DNA from: an uncultured Clostridia bacterium
Lineage (GTDB): Bacteria > Bacillota > Clostridia > Oscillospirales > CAG-272
DNA: 8,177 nt
Assembly (NCBI GenBank): GCA_937893945.1
Contig: CALCTA010000156.1
Coordinates: 1-8,177, forward strand
Direction of reading: 5' to 3'
The notes under the pieces were generated by a model. It saw only the letters and a list, made by a program, of their open reading frames with translations. It was not told the DNA's origin and did not search any database. Positions 6,723-8,177 of this stretch are shown piece by piece; the first letter of the stretch is position 1; each line of letters starts with the position of its first letter. The position numbers and the translations under genes were made by a program.

Positions 6723-7097
6723 ATGGAATTTAACGAAAACATCCCCGCAACCGAAAATCTTCCTCCCCTTGATGGTGCAAACGCAAGAGAGCTTGCGGAC
6801 GCGATAGCCGAGATACTTGACTCCAAGAAGGCGAGAGATATAAAGGTGCTTCACGTAGAGGACAAGACGGTCATCGCAGAGTATTTCGTGCTTTGCACGG
6901 GTAATTCCTCAACTCAGGTCAAGGCACTTGCAGGCGAGGTAGAATACCGCACCGAGCTTCGCGGACTTTGCCCCTACAGCGTTGAGGGAAGAGACAATAA
7001 CTCCTGGATACTGCTTGATTACAGTAACGTTATCGTGCATGTTTTCAGCAGAGAAGCAAGAGAGTTCTATAACCTCGAAAAGCTTTACGAGGATTGA
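6723..7097 (+). CDS. rsfS: Ribosomal silencing factor RsfS (YbeB/Iojap/YqeL)
   Basis: RsfS binds ribosomal protein uL14 on the 50S subunit and blocks joining with 30S, slowing translation in starvation. The 124-residue protein has an N-terminal stretch of about 20 residues rich in Asn, Glu and Pro not usual in the family, then the standard domain: AxAIAEILDSKKARDI (about 25-40), AEYFVLCTGNSSTQVKAL (52-69), YSVEGRDNNSWILLDY (85-100) and IVHVFSREAREFYNLEKLYED (104-124). It follows its own promoter rather than being tightly coupled to the upstream gene. leuS begins 47 nt downstream with no terminator between, so the two are probably cotranscribed. The orthologue yqeL follows yqeK in B. subtilis, and the identification is very secure. 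Confidence 0.96.
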   Translation: MEFNENIPATENLPPLDGANARELADAIAEILDSKKARDIKVLHVEDKTVIAEYFVLCTGNSSTQVKALAGEVEYRTELRGLCPYSVEGRDNNSWILLDYSNVIVHVFSREAREFYNLEKLYED

Positions 7098-7144
7098 CGT
7101 TTTAAAATACAGTCTGACAGACGGAAAAATAAAGGATAATTACG

Positions 7145-8177
7145 ATGAGATACGAGCATTTGAGCGTTGAAAAGAAATGGCAGGAATATTGGGAGAAGAA
7201 CCAGACCTTCAAGACTGACGTCTGGGATTTCTCAAAGCCGAAATATTACGTTTTGGATATGTTCCCGTACCCGTCGGGCGTAGGTCTTCACGCAGGCCAC
7301 CCCGAAGGCTATACCGCAACTGACATAGTTTCGAGGATGAAGAGAATGCAGGGCTACAACGTCCTTCACCCGATGGGATACGATTCCTTCGGTCTCCCCG
7401 CGGAGCAGTACGCCGTAAATACGGGAAATCACCCCAACGGATTTACTCAGGAGAACATAAAGACCTTCTCGGCTCAGCTTAAAGAGCTTGGCTTTGATTA
7501 CGACTGGAGCAAGATGATAGCTACCAGCGACCCTGAGTTCTATAAGTGGACACAGTGGATATTCAAGCAGCTCTATCTTGACGGCTACGCTCAGTATATA
7601 GATATGCCTGTAAACTGGTGCGAGGAGCTTGGAACGGTGCTCTCTAACGACGAGGTCATAGACGGCAAGTCAGAGAGAGGCGGTTTCCCCGTCGTACGTA
7701 AGAATATGAAACAGTGGGTCATCAATCAGCCTGCCTTTGCAGAGGAGCTTCTCGAGGGACTTGAGGAGATAGATTGGCCTGAATCCACAAAGCTTATGCA
7801 GAAGAACTGGATAGGCAAATCTACGGGCGTTGAGGTCAAGTTCAACATCGTGGGCGGCGGCGAGTTCTCTATATTCACCACCTGCATCGAGACTATCTAC
7901 GGTATCACCTTTATGGTGCTTGCTCCCGACGGAGAAATAGTCAAGCAGCTCATGCCCCGTATTGAGAACAAGGCAGAGGTCGAGGCGTATATCGCGGAGA
8001 CTCTCAAGAAGAACGATATGGACAGAACCGAGCTCAACAAGACAAAGTCCGGCTGTGAGCTTAAGGGTGTTACCTGTATCAATCCCGTCAACGGCAGAGA
8101 GGTCAGAATGTTCATCGGCGACTTCGTGCTTGCAAGCTACGGCACGGGCGCGGTAATGGCAGTTCCTTCTCACGATC
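7145..8177 (+). CDS. leuS: Leucyl-tRNA synthetase, 5' part (3' end outside window)
   Basis: LeuRS charges tRNA-Leu with leucine and hydrolyses mischarged products in its CP1 editing domain. The first 344 residues, out of a usual 800 or more, are present, and the frame is open to the last base. AAAGGA (7131-7136) lies 8 nt before the ATG, and MRYEHLSVEKKWQEYW is a typical start. The class I signature is HAGH (49-52) within PYPSGVGLHAGHPEGY. The zinc-knuckle region (NWCEELGTVL...SERGG, 157-180) lacks the paired cysteines, as in B. subtilis-type enzymes. The editing domain starts near 225. Its threonine-rich motif reads TTCIET (245-250) instead of the usual TTRPDT, keeping all three threonines. 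GTGAVMAVPSHD (333-344) matches the second editing motif, but the final catalytic Asp expected three residues later falls past the window edge. No T-box leader fits in the 47-nt gap. Confidence 0.97.
   Translation, partial: MRYEHLSVEKKWQEYWEKNQTFKTDVWDFSKPKYYVLDMFPYPSGVGLHAGHPEGYTATDIVSRMKRMQGYNVLHPMGYDSFGLPAEQYAVNTGNHPNGFTQENIKTFSAQLKELGFDYDWSKMIATSDPEFYKWTQWIFKQLYLDGYAQYIDMPVNWCEELGTVLSNDEVIDGKSERGGFPVVRKNMKQWVINQPAFAEELLEGLEEIDWPESTKLMQKNWIGKSTGVEVKFNIVGGGEFSIFTTCIETIYGITFMVLAPDGEIVKQLMPRIENKAEVEAYIAETLKKNDMDRTELNKTKSGCELKGVTCINPVNGREVRMFIGDFVLASYGTGAVMAVPSHD

Noticed and set aside
7112..7122. Short palindrome GTCTG-A-CAGAC between rsfS and leuS
   Set aside because: The arms are 5 bp around a single base, which cannot form a useful RNA hairpin. 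No promoter elements surround it, although a -35-like TTGACG at 7094 has no matching -10. Chance is the simplest explanation.
7098..7144. T-box leader ahead of leuS, expected for many Firmicute aminoacyl-tRNA synthetase genes
   Set aside because: The gap is only 47 nt, far too short for a T-box, and I see no T-box core sequence or terminator.
6982..7170. Small + strand open frame overlapping the end of rsfS and start of leuS
   Set aside because: It is out of frame within conserved rsfS and leuS sequence, has no family resemblance, and most of it is explained by the two real genes.
7613..7684. Loss of the LeuRS zinc-knuckle cysteines
   Set aside because: The region reads NWCEELGTVL...SERGG with only one cysteine. 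B. subtilis-type LeuRS enzymes also lack this zinc site, so it is normal for the group.

Overview
This window is a dense, single-strand run of nine housekeeping genes, all on the + strand. Seven are complete: ftsY, rdgB, yhbY/yqeI, nadD, yqeK, an LCP-family gene and rsfS. Two are cut by the window edges: smc lacks its 5' end and leuS its 3' end. The gene order fits a Clostridia-type Firmicute. smc-ftsY is one conserved Firmicute pair. yqeI-nadD-yqeK-(LCP)-rsfS-leuS is a second conserved neighbourhood, seen without the LCP gene as yqeI-nadD-yqeK-yqeL in Bacillus subtilis. Base composition is near balanced, Ile is often ATA, Arg often AGA and Glu mostly GAG. This suggests an anaerobic gut-type clostridium, possibly Oscillospirales, but the genus is a guess.

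Layout. Bases 2-5559 look like one transcriptional run. smc and ftsY overlap by 17 nt, ftsY and rdgB are separated by 1 nt, and rdgB/yhbY and nadD/yqeK each overlap in an ATGA (4 nt). The yhbY-nadD gap is 41 nt and holds a very G-rich Shine-Dalgarno (SD). A 45-nt gap follows yqeK. It contains a 12-bp inverted repeat whose 3' arm contains the SD of the LCP gene. A 113-nt gap after the LCP gene carries a near-consensus sigma-70/sigma-A promoter with a perfect 16-bp palindrome in its spacer, so rsfS-leuS probably has its own start of transcription. No intergenic stretch exceeds 300 bases. I see no tRNA, rRNA, CRISPR array, insertion sequence, phage gene or convincing intrinsic terminator.

How the genes work together. 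They serve growth-linked core functions: chromosome organisation (SMC), membrane targeting of ribosomes (FtsY), removal of non-canonical purine nucleotides (RdgB), ribosome assembly or silencing (YhbY, RsfS), NAD synthesis (NadD), Ap4A breakdown (YqeK), attachment of cell-wall polymers (LCP) and leucyl-tRNA charging (LeuS).

I found no new multi-gene system. The points worth a second look are small: the SD-masking hairpin ahead of the LCP gene, the palindrome inside the rsfS promoter, a changed threonine-rich editing motif in LeuRS (TTCIET in place of TTRPDT), and an LCP protein lacking an arginine usual in the family.
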